Source: [Mycobacterium] stephanolepidis
GTDB taxonomy: Bacteria; Actinomycetota; Actinomycetes; Mycobacteriales; Mycobacteriaceae
Assembly: GCF_002356335.1 (NCBI RefSeq)
Contig: NZ_AP018165.1
Span: 1,798,001-1,862,000, forward strand
Reading direction: 5' to 3'
DNA: 64,000 nt
Shown piece by piece: positions 43,823-52,068 of the stretch. A program made the translations under genes and the position numbers. The notes under the pieces were generated by a model. The model saw only the letters and a program-made list of their open reading frames with translations. It was not told the origin of the DNA and did not search any database. How positions within the stretch are numbered: position 1 is the stretch's first letter; each line of letters starts with the position of its first letter.

Positions 43823-44228
43823 GCGCCGCGTCGATCGACAGCGATCCACCGCCGGTGAACACCAGCAGGAGGAAGGCCCAGCAGAACAGGACGGCCAGTT
43901 CGCCGTTGTTCTCAATGGGAAGCAGCCCGGCGGACTGGTGCTGGGTGAAATACGCGAACGCCATCGTGCCGGAGGCCAGGAACGCCGCGATCCGGGTCCC
44001 GGCGCCGAACAGAATCGCGACACCGGTGAGGAACTCGATGGCACCCGCCCACCAGCCCAGCGACCACGACTCCACCGGGGGCATCGAGGCCAGGTCGGGC
44101 CAGCGGAACAAGATGGCGGTGCCGTGCACGGTGAACAGGAATCCGAAGACGATGCGGAACAACGACAGGACAACGGGCGTGGCGCCGTCGAGCTTGGCGA
44201 CTGAGCTGGAAGTGCTGGAAGAGGCCAT
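43809..44228 (-). CDS. DoxX family membrane protein (copy 1)
   Basis: A 139-residue protein with four membrane helices: VVLSLFRIVFGFLFTVHGTAILF, WAGAIEFLTGVAILFG, AAFLASGTMAFAYFT and LAVLFCWAFLLLVFTGGG. In M. tuberculosis a DoxX protein (Rv3005c) forms a membrane complex with SodA and SseA in oxidative defence. This is the second of two tandem DoxX copies sharing FRIVxGFLF, WAGxIEFL, GTRIAAF and FLLLVFTGGGSLS. Confidence 0.88.
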   Translation of the reverse strand: MASSSTSSSVAKLDGATPVVLSLFRIVFGFLFTVHGTAILFRWPDLASMPPVESWSLGWWAGAIEFLTGVAILFGAGTRIAAFLASGTMAFAYFTQHQSAGLLPIENNGELAVLFCWAFLLLVFTGGGSLSIDAALKKS

Positions 44229-44262
44229 GGCCAGGATGCTAAACCAATTCTGGCGTAAGGAC

Positions 44263-44673
44263 TTAGCGCTTAGCGCGGGTAATGAATCGGTCGAGTGACA
44301 GCGAGCCGCCGCCGGTGAACACCAGCAGGAGGAAGATCCAGCTGTAGAGAGCGGCGCCCTCGCCGTTGTTCTGGATCGGCAACAGCCCCTCGGGCTGGTG
44401 GTAGGTGAAGTAGGCGACCGCCATCGCACCGGATGACACGAACGCGGCGATCCGGGTGCCGAGTCCGAGGATGATCGCCGCTCCGCCAAGGAACTCGATG
44501 ATGCCTGCCCACCAGGGCAGGGTGCCGACGGGCTGCAGGTACGAGGCGAGCGGCCACCCGAACAGGTGAGAGGTGCCGTGTAGGAAGAATAGGAACCCCA
44601 CCACGATCCGGAATGCCGACAGGGCGACCGGCGTCAGGCCGGTGAGCTTGGTTTCGATATCAGCGAGTGCCAT
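44263..44673 (-). CDS. DoxX family membrane protein (copy 2)
   Basis: A 136-residue, four-helix DoxX protein: FRIVVGFLFFLHGTSHLFG, WAGIIEFLGGAAIILG, AAFVSSGAMAVAYFT and IFLLLVFTGGG. Highly similar to the downstream copy at 43809, from which it is separated by 34 bases, so they arose by local duplication and are likely co-transcribed. The N-terminal tails differ. It may act in redox or thiol stress, next to the HchA gene for carbonyl stress. Confidence 0.88.
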   Translation of the reverse strand: MALADIETKLTGLTPVALSAFRIVVGFLFFLHGTSHLFGWPLASYLQPVGTLPWWAGIIEFLGGAAIILGLGTRIAAFVSSGAMAVAYFTYHQPEGLLPIQNNGEGAALYSWIFLLLVFTGGGSLSLDRFITRAKR

Positions 44674-44711
44674 GCGCCTAACAATAGGACCATAGTCCGC
44701 TTTATTCCTGT

Positions 44712-45569
44712 TCAGCCGTCGATGACCGCGTTGACCAGGGTCTCTGCCGCCAGTAGGCCGAGGTTGTTGGACGCCAACGGGCTGTCGCCGGTGAGTAGCT
44801 TGCGGTCGGCGTGCGTCTGCCCGGTGATCCCGGTATTGAGGATCGTGACGCCCTGCTTGTGCAGATTCTCGCCGACAAGCCACGGCATTTGTCCTGGGAT
44901 GTAGCCGATTTCGATGTTGACTCCGGTGTCCAGGCTGTCCGGGAACACACACAGGCTGTAGCCCTGAAAGGGTGATTCATCCCGGTCCAGGCCTGCGGCG
45001 AGCAGTGCGCCCGGGCCGTGGCAGAGGGTGATGATGTATTTGTCGTACTCCAGCGCCCAATCCAAGACCGTCCGGACCTCTTCACTGTCCGGTATGCCCA
45101 GAAGTACGCCGTGACCGCCGGGAATGAACACGGCGAGGTAGTCCGAGTCCGGGCCCAGACCGTCGGCGATGATTCGAGAGAGCTTCTGCGGTTTCTTCAG
45201 TTGTGCCGACAGCTCCGAGTAGGTGTTCAACACGGCCTCGTCCTCGCGCGGCATCGCCCAGAGCTCAAGTTTGGCCGGATTGCCGGACACCGTGGCGACG
45301 TCGATTCCGAAGCCCGCGGCCTTCAGGTGGTGCAGGGGCAGCAGCATCTCGACGGGATGGTTTCCGGTGGAGAACATCGTCCCGTTCTGCATGAGCATGT
45401 AGCGCTCTTCGGCGGCGATCATCAGGATCTTCCAGCGTCCACCGGTGTAGGCATTCTCATAACGAACGCCGGCGAAGTCTGTCGTGTACGGCACGTACTG
45501 GCTCAGTGAGTACGGGGACGGAAAGAATGCGTTGTCTTCGGCGGGGTCGGGGACTGGGGTCCTGCTCAT
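44712..45569 (-). CDS. hchA: HchA/Hsp31-type DJ-1/PfpI protein (glyoxalase III/deglycase)
   Basis: A 285-residue protein closely following E. coli Hch[53 protein letters not shown] and the nucleophile elbow [10 protein letters not shown] (Cys-His), ending [16 protein letters not shown]. HchA converts methylglyoxal to lactate without cofactor and acts as a chaperone or deglycase. The ATG at 45569 gives the family's usual length; in-frame starts at 45590 (GTG) or 45650 would add a 7- or 27-residue tail. Confidence 0.87.
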   Translation of the reverse strand: MSRTPVPDPAEDNAFFPSPYSLSQYVPYTTDFAGVRYENAYTGGRWKILMIAAEERYMLMQNGTMFSTGNHPVEMLLPLHHLKAAGFGIDVATVSGNPAKLELWAMPREDEAVLNTYSELSAQLKKPQKLSRIIADGLGPDSDYLAVFIPGGHGVLLGIPDSEEVRTVLDWALEYDKYIITLCHGPGALLAAGLDRDESPFQGYSLCVFPDSLDTGVNIEIGYIPGQMPWLVGENLHKQGVTILNTGITGQTHADRKLLTGDSPLASNNLGLLAAETLVNAVIDG

Positions 45570-45673
45570 TTCCTCGGCTGCGTTCGGCACGGATTCCACG
45601 CTCCTCGAAAAGTTAGACGGGACATCTACTTTCAACCTACGCCGGTCCATCGTATTCCGTGCCGCAAAAACGA

Positions 45674-45704
45674 CAAGGCCCCCGGGAAGATCCCGGGGGC
45701 CTTG
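45674..45704 (-). terminator. Intrinsic terminator of glnA1
   Basis: A perfect 14-base stem (CAAGGCCCCCGGGA paired with TCCCGGGGGCCTTG) with a 3-base AGA loop. Read on the minus strand it is followed by TCGTTTTTG, giving a T-run. It starts 22 bases after the glnA1 stop, so it ends glnA1 transcription; it also shields hchA, which lies beyond it on the same strand. Confidence 0.88.
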
Positions 45705-45726
45705 ACGATGTGCGGATTACGCGGCT

Positions 45727-47163
45727 CTACACGTCGAAGTAGAGGGCTACCTCGTACGGATGAGGACGGATGTTGATCGGCTCGATCTCGTTCTCGCGCT
45801 TGAACGCGATCCAGGTCTCGATCAGATCGGAGGTGAAAACGCCACCCTCGGTGAGGTACTCGTGATCCTTCTCGAGGTTGTCGATCACGGCGGCCAGGTT
45901 GGTCGGGGCCTGCGGGATGTTGGCGGCCTCCTCCGGAGGCAGCTCGTACAGGTCCTTGTCGACGGGCGCCAGCGGCTCGATCTTGTTCTTGATGCCGTCG
46001 ATGCCTGCCATCAGCATGGCCGCGAACGCCAGGTACGGGTTACCCGAGCTGTCCGGGCAGCGGAACTCGAGGCGCTTGGCCTTCGGGTTGTTGCCGGTGA
46101 TCGGGATGCGCACGCACGCCGAGCGGTTGCGCTGGCTGTAGACCAGGTTGATCGGGGCCTCGTAGCCCGGCACCAGCCGCTTGTAGGAGTTCACCGTCGG
46201 GTTCGTGAACGCGAGCAGCGACGGGGCGTGGTGCAGGATGCCGCCGATGTAGTGGCGGGCCACGTCCGAGAGCCCGGCGTATCCGGCCTCATCGTGGAAC
46301 AGCGGCTTGCCGTCCTTCCACAGGGACATGTGGGCGTGCATGCCCGATCCGTTGTCACCGAACAGCGGCTTGGGCATGAAGGTGACGGTCTTGCCGTTGG
46401 CCCACGCGGTGTTCTTGATGATGTATTTGAACAACAGCACGTCGTCGGCCGCGGCCAGCAGCGTGTTGAACTTGTAGTTGATCTCGGCCTGGCCGCCGGT
46501 GCCCACCTCGTGGTGACCGCGCTCCAGGGTGAATCCGGCGTTGATCAGGTTGGTGGTCATCTCGTCGCGCAGGTCGACGAAGTGGTCGTACGGGGCGACA
46601 GGGAAGTAGCCACCCTTGGGGCGCACCTTGTAGCCGCGGTTCGGGCTGCCGTCCTCCTCGTAAGGCTCGCCGGTGTTCCACCAGCCGGCCTCGGAGTCGA
46701 TCTCGTAGAAGGTGCCGTTGATCTTCGAGTCGAAGCTGACCGAGTCGAAGATGTAGAACTCTGCCTCGGCGCCGAAGTAACAGGTGTCGGCGATGCCGGT
46801 GCTGGTCAGGTACTGCTCCGCCTTGCGGGCCACGTTGCGCGGGTCACGCGAGTAGGCCTCGCGGGTGAACGGGTCGTGGACGAAGAAGTTGACGTTCAGC
46901 GTCTTGGCGGCGCGGAACGGGTCGATCTTGGCCGTCGAGATATCGGGCAGCAGCAGCATGTCGGACTCGTGGATCGACTGGAATCCGCGCACGGACGATC
47001 CGTCGAAGCCGAGGCCGTCTTCGAAGACGCTGGCATCGAAAGCAGATGCGGGAATGGAGAAGTGCTGCACGACGCCCGGCAGGTCACAGAACCTGACGTC
47101 CACGTACTCGACCTTCTCGTCGGCAATGAACTTGAATACCTCGTCGGGGCTACTGAACGCCAT
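45727..47163 (-). CDS. glnA1: Glutamine synthetase GlnA1 (type I-beta)
   Basis: A 478-residue dodecameric glutamine synthetase, the main ammonia-assimilating enzyme: [17 protein letters not shown], the [20 protein letters not shown] loop, NRSACVRIP and the adenylylation site DLYELPPEE, with the target tyrosine at exactly residue 406. It is regulated by GlnE (36199) and probably by GlnR from the box at 47255. In M. tuberculosis the protein is also released to the medium and makes poly-L-glutamate/glutamine in the wall. AAGGAG precedes the ATG. Confidence 0.97.
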   Translation of the reverse strand: MAFSSPDEVFKFIADEKVEYVDVRFCDLPGVVQHFSIPASAFDASVFEDGLGFDGSSVRGFQSIHESDMLLLPDISTAKIDPFRAAKTLNVNFFVHDPFTREAYSRDPRNVARKAEQYLTSTGIADTCYFGAEAEFYIFDSVSFDSKINGTFYEIDSEAGWWNTGEPYEEDGSPNRGYKVRPKGGYFPVAPYDHFVDLRDEMTTNLINAGFTLERGHHEVGTGGQAEINYKFNTLLAAADDVLLFKYIIKNTAWANGKTVTFMPKPLFGDNGSGMHAHMSLWKDGKPLFHDEAGYAGLSDVARHYIGGILHHAPSLLAFTNPTVNSYKRLVPGYEAPINLVYSQRNRSACVRIPITGNNPKAKRLEFRCPDSSGNPYLAFAAMLMAGIDGIKNKIEPLAPVDKDLYELPPEEAANIPQAPTNLAAVIDNLEKDHEYLTEGGVFTSDLIETWIAFKRENEIEPINIRPHPYEVALYFDV

Positions 47164-47254
47164 GCTTCTCCTTGTTTTTTCCTCTTGGGTCCACTGAAAC
47201 CATGACCGCGCGACTGAACCTATGAAGCCGGTGTTGCCCGCCGGTCAACCATAT

Positions 47255-47270
47255 GTTGCGCGGATGTTAC
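47255..47270 (-). promoter_or_regulatory. GlnR-type box upstream of glnA1
   Basis: Read on the minus strand, GTAAC-ATCCGC-GCAAC is an exact match to the actinobacterial GlnR pattern GTNAC-N6-GNAAC. It lies 92 bases upstream of the glnA1 ATG, a usual distance for activation, and about 37 bases upstream of the divergent RDD gene start. GlnR control of glnA1 under nitrogen limitation is known in other mycobacteria. The next repeat unit is imperfect. Confidence 0.65.
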
Positions 47271-47295
47271 GCGTAACCACGGTTCGGTTGGCATT

Positions 47296-47301
47296 TACGC
47301 T
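47296..47301 (+). promoter_or_regulatory. -10 box deciding the RDD start
   Basis: TACGCT ends 6 bases before the ATG at 47308, favouring it as a leaderless start over the GTG at 47302, which touches the box. Confidence 0.5.
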
Positions 47302-47307
47302 GTGAGT

Positions 47308-47772
47308 ATGGCGCGAGACCTGGGTTCATGGTTGTCGGGGCTTGGTTCGGTGCAGGGCGCGGGCAACTCTCGGTACCCGGGAGAGCAGCTCGGCCTGCCC
47401 GAGGCCGGGCCCGGATCGGCGGCACCGATGTCGCGGCGGCTACTGGCGCTGCTGCTCGACTGGCTGATCGCAGGCGGGCTGGCGCTGCTGTTCGTCAAGG
47501 GAAACCTCTTGTCGCCCACCCTGTCCTCGGCCCAGCTGCTGACCTGGATCGCTATCGGCACGGTCGCGGTGCGGCTGTGGAGGTTCACTCCGGGCCAGTA
47601 TCTGTCGGGCCTGCAGGTCGCGCCCGCCGACGGGACCAGCTCGGTGGGCATCGGCCGCGCGTTTGTCAGGAATCTCCTGATCGCCCTGATCGTGCCGCCG
47701 CTCATCACCGATGTTGACGGCCGTGGTCTGCACGACCGGGCGACCCGCACCGTCGTGATTCGTTCCCGCTAG
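47308..47772 (+). CDS. RDD family membrane protein
   Basis: A 154-residue RDD protein with three membrane segments and the RDD marks RRLLALLLDWLIAGG (the R and D pair), WRFTPGQYLSGLQV and the closing DGRGLHDRATRTVVI. The family is widespread and poorly characterised, sometimes linked to ion transport. Divergent from glnA1, as in M. tuberculosis (Rv2219A). The MFS gene starts directly after its stop codon with no spacing, so the two are probably co-translated. Confidence 0.87.
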   Translation: MARDLGSWLSGLGSVQGAGNSRYPGEQLGLPEAGPGSAAPMSRRLLALLLDWLIAGGLALLFVKGNLLSPTLSSAQLLTWIAIGTVAVRLWRFTPGQYLSGLQVAPADGTSSVGIGRAFVRNLLIALIVPPLITDVDGRGLHDRATRTVVIRSR

Positions 47773-49167
47773 ATGATCCTGCTCGCCGTCTGCATGGCGG
47801 TGTTCATGCTGCTGCTCGACATGACGATCGTGTCGAGTGCACTCGCCGACCTGCAGCTTTCTTTGGGCGCCGACCTCGCGGATCTGCAATGGGTGATCGA
47901 CGCCTACGCGCTGCCGATGGCAGGGCTGCTGCTGACGGCTGCCACCCTTGGCGATCGCCTGGGCCGCCGACGGCTCTACCTGCTGGGCATTGTGCTGTTC
48001 ACCGCGGCCTCACTGGGCTGTGCGCTTTCGACCAGCGCGCCCATGCTGATCGGGGTGCGGGCCCTGCAGGGCATCGGCGGAGCGATCCTGCTGGCGGTAT
48101 CGCTGCCGATCATCGCCGCGGCGTATCCGCAGGAGCGCCGCGGCGCCCCCATCGCGATCTACGGCGCGGTGATGGGTGCGGGCAGCGCCGCCGGCCCACT
48201 GCTGGGCGGATTCCTCGTCACACATTTCGGATGGCAGTCGATCTTCCTGGTCAACCTTCCGGTCGGTGTGCTCGCGCTGGTGATCGCGGTGCGGCACCTG
48301 CCCGAGACCCGAGCCGACGAGGTGCGGCCGGTCGACTGGGTAGGCACGGTGCTGCTCACCTTCGGGCTGGTTACCGGCGTTTTCTCGGTGATCTCCCTGC
48401 ACGACGGCGGAATTGGGGGCCGCACGTCCGGTGCGCTGGCCATCGTTGCGGTGCTGGCCCTCGCGCTGTTCTTCTGGTGGGAGGGGCGTGCTCCCGCGCC
48501 CATGCTGAGCCTGCGGCTGGCCACCTCACCCGGTTTCGCCGGGGTCTGGGTTGCCGCCGCCGCGGCCTCCGGCACGCTCATCGCGGCCACCAACTATCTG
48601 GCCTTGTACTTCATGAACACATTGGGTTACAACGCATTTGAGACAGGTCTGCGTGCCGGACCACTCACACTCGCCACCATCGTGGGAGCCCCGTTGGGCA
48701 TTCTGGCGGGCAGGCGACTGCCCACCAGGATTGCCATTCCAGGCGGCGTGGCGCTGGTGGCCGTCGGGTTATGGGCCGCGTCGGGCGCTCATGCCGATAC
48801 GGTCTGGACCCATTTCATTGTCGGCTCGGCATTGGCTGGGTTGGGGCTGGGCGCGCTCTCGGCGATGACATCCGATGCCGCACTGCAGTTCGTGCCATTG
48901 GATGACGCCGGGATGGCGACCGGGTCGGTGAGTACGGGGCGCCAGATCGGCATCCTCCTGGGCGTGGCGGGCATGGGCGTGGCATTCGGACATGCCGCCG
49001 CCGGGAAGACCGATGCCCGGGCCGCGGGCGCCGCGGGCATCGACAGCGTGCTGTTGCTGGGGGCGGTCGGGGCGGCCTGCGCCGCGTTCATTTCGCTGAT
49101 TCTGCTCACTGTCGCTACGATGAGTCGCTCGCACGATCCGGCCACCGGAGAGTCGCTAGCTATCTAG
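47773..49167 (+). CDS. MFS drug/metabolite exporter (DHA2-like)
   Basis: A 464-residue transporter with about 14 hydrophobic segments. Helix 1 holds LLLDMTIVSSAL (motif D1 of DHA2 exporters), then QWVIDAYALPMAGLLL, loop motif A GDRLGRRRLYLLG and motif C-like AVMGAGSAAGPLLGGFLV. Members export drugs, dyes or siderophores by proton antiport. It begins the accessory set (47.8-53.3 kb) that separates the RDD and DUF4191 genes, and could export the product of the acyltransferase/N-hydroxylase pair. Substrate unknown. Confidence 0.87.
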   Translation: MILLAVCMAVFMLLLDMTIVSSALADLQLSLGADLADLQWVIDAYALPMAGLLLTAATLGDRLGRRRLYLLGIVLFTAASLGCALSTSAPMLIGVRALQGIGGAILLAVSLPIIAAAYPQERRGAPIAIYGAVMGAGSAAGPLLGGFLVTHFGWQSIFLVNLPVGVLALVIAVRHLPETRADEVRPVDWVGTVLLTFGLVTGVFSVISLHDGGIGGRTSGALAIVAVLALALFFWWEGRAPAPMLSLRLATSPGFAGVWVAAAAASGTLIAATNYLALYFMNTLGYNAFETGLRAGPLTLATIVGAPLGILAGRRLPTRIAIPGGVALVAVGLWAASGAHADTVWTHFIVGSALAGLGLGALSAMTSDAALQFVPLDDAGMATGSVSTGRQIGILLGVAGMGVAFGHAAAGKTDARAAGAAGIDSVLLLGAVGAACAAFISLILLTVATMSRSHDPATGESLAI

Positions 49168-49257
49168 CCATCGGTGATCGCGCCTGCCTGCACGGATGCC
49201 CACAGGGATTTGTGCATAGCGGTCGTACGCCGTAGACAGAGGGAGTAGCTTTCGATC

Positions 49258-50094
49258 ATGGAGAGCGCGGCGGTTCTCATCGCGGCGCCCGGTGTCGGTT
49301 CCGATCGGGGGACGGACGCGAACCCGCGGCCGCGGTACAGCATTGTCTTGTCGTCAGATCCGGCTGAAGTTGAAGCCGCACAACGACTTCGGTATCAGGC
49401 GTTCGCCGACGAAATGGGTGCGCCACTGCCGCATGCCGTTCGGGGGCCGATCACGGGCGAGATGATCGACGTGGACAAGTTGGATCCCTATTGCGACCAC
49501 CTGCTGGCTCGCGACGAGGACACCGGCGCCATCATCGGCTGTTGTCGACTACTGCCGCCCGAGGGATATCAGGCGGCGGGGGAGACGTTCACCGACTCCA
49601 TGTTCGATGCGGCGGCACTCGACCCGCTGCGGCCCAAACTGGTTGAGATCGGCCGAGTTACTGTCGCGCCCGAACATCGCAATGGCGCGGTCATGGGGAT
49701 CTTGTGGGCCGGGATCTTCCGGTACCAGCAGATGACCGAGCACCAGTACGCGATCGGCTGCCTGTCTGTCCGGATGGAGGACGGCGGGCCGCGCGGATCG
49801 CTGGTGCGCTCGGTACATGACTTCGCGCAACGGTTTGCCGCCCCCGACGAATATCGTGTCGTGCCCAGAAACCCCGTCGTTGTGGACGGCGTGCCACTGG
49901 AGGAGATCCCGCCTCAAGAGAAGGCGAAGATCCCGCCGCTGCTGCACGGATGCCTGCGCATCGGCGGACGTATCTGTGGACCGCCGTCCTTCGACCCGGA
50001 GTTCGACATGGCGGACTTTTTGGTATTGGTCACCAAGGACACTGCACGGCAACGCTATCTGGAGCGTCTGGAGCGGTCCCTTGCTCTCGGATAG
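49258..50094 (+). CDS. GNAT-fold acyltransferase, OlsB/hemolysin-like
   Basis: A 278-residue acyltransferase of the OlsB/AHL-synthase-like GNAT group (Acetyltransf_5): VEAAQRLRYQAFADEMG at the start, the Asp/His segment LDPYCDHLLARD, IIGCCRLLPP, the core EIGRVTVAPEHRNGAVMGILWAGI with the acyl-CoA loop, and a C-terminal extension ending in LRIGGRICGPPSFDPEFDMADFLVL. OlsB members acylate the alpha-amino group of ornithine in ornithine lipids. It is coupled to a lysine/ornithine N-hydroxylase. Donor and acceptor are inferred. Confidence 0.75.
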   Translation: MESAAVLIAAPGVGSDRGTDANPRPRYSIVLSSDPAEVEAAQRLRYQAFADEMGAPLPHAVRGPITGEMIDVDKLDPYCDHLLARDEDTGAIIGCCRLLPPEGYQAAGETFTDSMFDAAALDPLRPKLVEIGRVTVAPEHRNGAVMGILWAGIFRYQQMTEHQYAIGCLSVRMEDGGPRGSLVRSVHDFAQRFAAPDEYRVVPRNPVVVDGVPLEEIPPQEKAKIPPLLHGCLRIGGRICGPPSFDPEFDMADFLVLVTKDTARQRYLERLERSLALG

Positions 50095-51373
50095 TCATAC
50101 TTCTCACGATGTGCTCGGGATCGGATTCGGGCCGTCGAACCTGGCGCTGGCGATAGCGCTCTCCGAACATCCGCATCGGGCATCGGCGAAGTTCGTTGAT
50201 GCCCAGTCACAATTCGGGTGGCATCGCGGCATGCTCATCCCGGGTGCGCGGATGCAGGTCGCCTTCCTCAAAGACTTGGTGACCTTGCGAAACCCCAAGA
50301 GTCACTACACTTTTGTCAACTATCTGACAGAGCGCGGGCGGCTGCCGGACTTCATCAACCAGCAGAGTTTCTTCCCGACCCGGGAAGAATTCCACGACTA
50401 CCTGGATTGGGCGCAGCAGGCGCTCGGGGCGGATGTCGTCTACTCCTCACGGATGGTCGGAGTTCGGGCGGCCGCCGACGGGTTCGAGGTGCGGCTGCAG
50501 GACACCTCGGGATCATCGCCGGACCGTCTGACGCACGCGCGGGCTCTTGTTCTCGGCTGCGGAACATTTCCGGCGATGCCGGCCGGAATCAATCCGACCG
50601 CACGGCAATGGCACAGCGGCGAGCTGTTGCACCGGCTCGGCACGTGGGACGGCGCTCCGGCCCGAGTCGCGGTGGTGGGTGCCGGGCAGAGCGCGGCGGA
50701 GGCGGTGGCGTATCTGCACGCCCGCTACCCCGATGCCCAGGTGCATGCAATTTTTGCGCGTTACGGATATAGCCCGGCCGATGACAGCCCCTATGCGAAC
50801 AGGATTTTCGATCCGGCCGCGGTGGACGACTTCTATGGTGCACCTGCCGAGATCCGTCGCCAACTGGTCGACTATCACCGCGACACCAACTACGCGGCAG
50901 TCGATTCTCCGCTGATCGCCGATCTGTATGACCGCGAGTATCGGGAACGGGTCAGCGGGCAGCGGCGACTGTGGATGCACAACGCCTCGAAGATCGCTGC
51001 CGTGGACGAGGCGCCGGAACGGGTACGCCTGGCCGTGACACATCAGCCGACCTCCTCGACCGAGCTGCTTGACTGCGATTTGGTGGTGTACGCCACCGGA
51101 TACCGGCCGTTGGATGTGCGGGCATTCCTGGGGCCGCTGGCTTCGTGCTACGAATTCGACGCGGATGGTCGGCCGGTGGTCGAACGCGACTACCGGCTAC
51201 GGGCGCGGGCAGGTGCCCCGGGTGACGTCTATCTCAACGGGTCGGTGGAGCACAGTCACGGACTGTCGTCCTCGCTGCTGTCCAATGTCGCGGTGCGGGC
51301 CGGCGAGATCGTGGATTCGCTGGTGGCCGAGGCGGAGACTCGTGACGCGGTGGCGTCCTTCAAGACCGGGTAG
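50081..51373 (+). CDS. L-lysine/L-ornithine N-monooxygenase (MbtG-like)
   Basis: A 430-residue flavin monooxygenase that N-hydroxylates the side chain of lysine or ornithine, normally for hydroxamate siderophores. FAD motif: VLGIGFGPSNLALAIAL; substrate loop: MQVAFLKDLVTLRNPKSHYTF; NADPH motif: VAVVGAGQSAAEAV; C-terminal ATGYRP. No ATG lies in place; the TTG at 50081 has GGAG 7 bases before it and overlaps the acyltransferase gene by 14 bases, giving the usual length (MbtG has 431). No mbt NRPS/PKS genes are near. Confidence 0.87.
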   Translation: MLSDSHTSHDVLGIGFGPSNLALAIALSEHPHRASAKFVDAQSQFGWHRGMLIPGARMQVAFLKDLVTLRNPKSHYTFVNYLTERGRLPDFINQQSFFPTREEFHDYLDWAQQALGADVVYSSRMVGVRAAADGFEVRLQDTSGSSPDRLTHARALVLGCGTFPAMPAGINPTARQWHSGELLHRLGTWDGAPARVAVVGAGQSAAEAVAYLHARYPDAQVHAIFARYGYSPADDSPYANRIFDPAAVDDFYGAPAEIRRQLVDYHRDTNYAAVDSPLIADLYDREYRERVSGQRRLWMHNASKIAAVDEAPERVRLAVTHQPTSSTELLDCDLVVYATGYRPLDVRAFLGPLASCYEFDADGRPVVERDYRLRARAGAPGDVYLNGSVEHSHGLSSSLLSNVAVRAGEIVDSLVAEAETRDAVASFKTG

Positions 51374-51900
51374 ACGAAGCGCTCGATCATCTCGGCTTCC
51401 AGCGCTGCGTCTGTTGCGGGCCAGAACAGGAATGCCATCACCACACGCGAAATCCATTGCGCGGCAGTGTCGTCAGCGAGTCCGGTGAACATTGAGGCTG
51501 AACGTGGAATTTCGGAGGTCGGGCTCAGGTAGGAGCCGAGCGAGGCCGGGGACATCGTCGCCACCATCGCGCTGACAATCGGGTCGTTGCGGATGGCGGT
51601 CAACGACGCGGTGATGGCGGTGACCGCACGCCGCTGCGCGTCCGCGGACTCGACCGCCCGCTGAATGTCGGCGGTGACATTCGCGATGTTCCGGGCCAAC
51701 ACGGCGTCGACAATCGCCGCCTTGCCTCCGATGTGCCGATACAGCGTCGCTCGCGAACATCCCGCCTCGCGGGCCACCGCATCGAGGTTCAGCCGGTCCA
51801 GCCCGTGCCGTGCGATCTGCCGGGCCGCGACCGACACAATGCGATCGGCGGCCGCGGCATGGCGGTCGCCGGGGTGCAGCCAGTCTGAGCGGCGTGACAT
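51256..51900 (-). CDS. TetR-family transcriptional regulator
   Basis: A 214-residue repressor: helix-turn-helix at residues 30-62 (IARHGLDRLNLDAVAREAGCSRATLYRHIGGK pattern), C-terminal ligand domain with FLFWPATDAALEAEMIERF. It is divergent from the P450 gene across a 168-base spacer holding TGAGA/TCTCA repeats, so it probably controls itself and the P450. Its 3' end overlaps the opposing N-hydroxylase gene by 118 bases; the overlapping tail is Ser/Thr/Ala-rich and past the conserved domain. Confidence 0.85.
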   Translation of the reverse strand: MSRRSDWLHPGDRHAAAADRIVSVAARQIARHGLDRLNLDAVAREAGCSRATLYRHIGGKAAIVDAVLARNIANVTADIQRAVESADAQRRAVTAITASLTAIRNDPIVSAMVATMSPASLGSYLSPTSEIPRSASMFTGLADDTAAQWISRVVMAFLFWPATDAALEAEMIERFVYPVLKDATASRVSASATSESTISPARTATLDSSEDDSP

Positions 51901-51915
51901 CGGTTCCTCAATCTA

Positions 51916-51951
51916 TCTCAAGGTGAGACATAACTGCTCAATATTCTCACC
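51916..51951. promoter_or_regulatory. TGAGA/TCTCA repeats, candidate TetR operator
   Basis: TCTCA-AGG-TGAGA (51916-51928) is a perfect interrupted palindrome. GGTGAGA (51922-51928) also pairs with TCTCACC (51945-51951) at 16 bases distance. The cluster begins 16 bases from the TetR start and faces the P450 gene, the expected place for an autoregulated operator. Confidence 0.55.
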
Positions 51952-52068
51952 GTATCTGCTGGTGGGGCAGTTGCTGTGAGACGCCGCAGATCATCGCTCT
52001 GAGCAGGTGTTTCTCAGTTTTGCGAATGCCTTGACGTGCGGTTTTCCGGTCTGTCAGCCTCGTGGGTG

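Noticed and set aside
45760..47205. 481-codon open frame antisense to glnA1
   Set aside because: It mirrors the highly conserved glnA1 gene; the product is Val/Arg/Gly/Leu-rich with no family features. It is a high-GC codon-position shadow.
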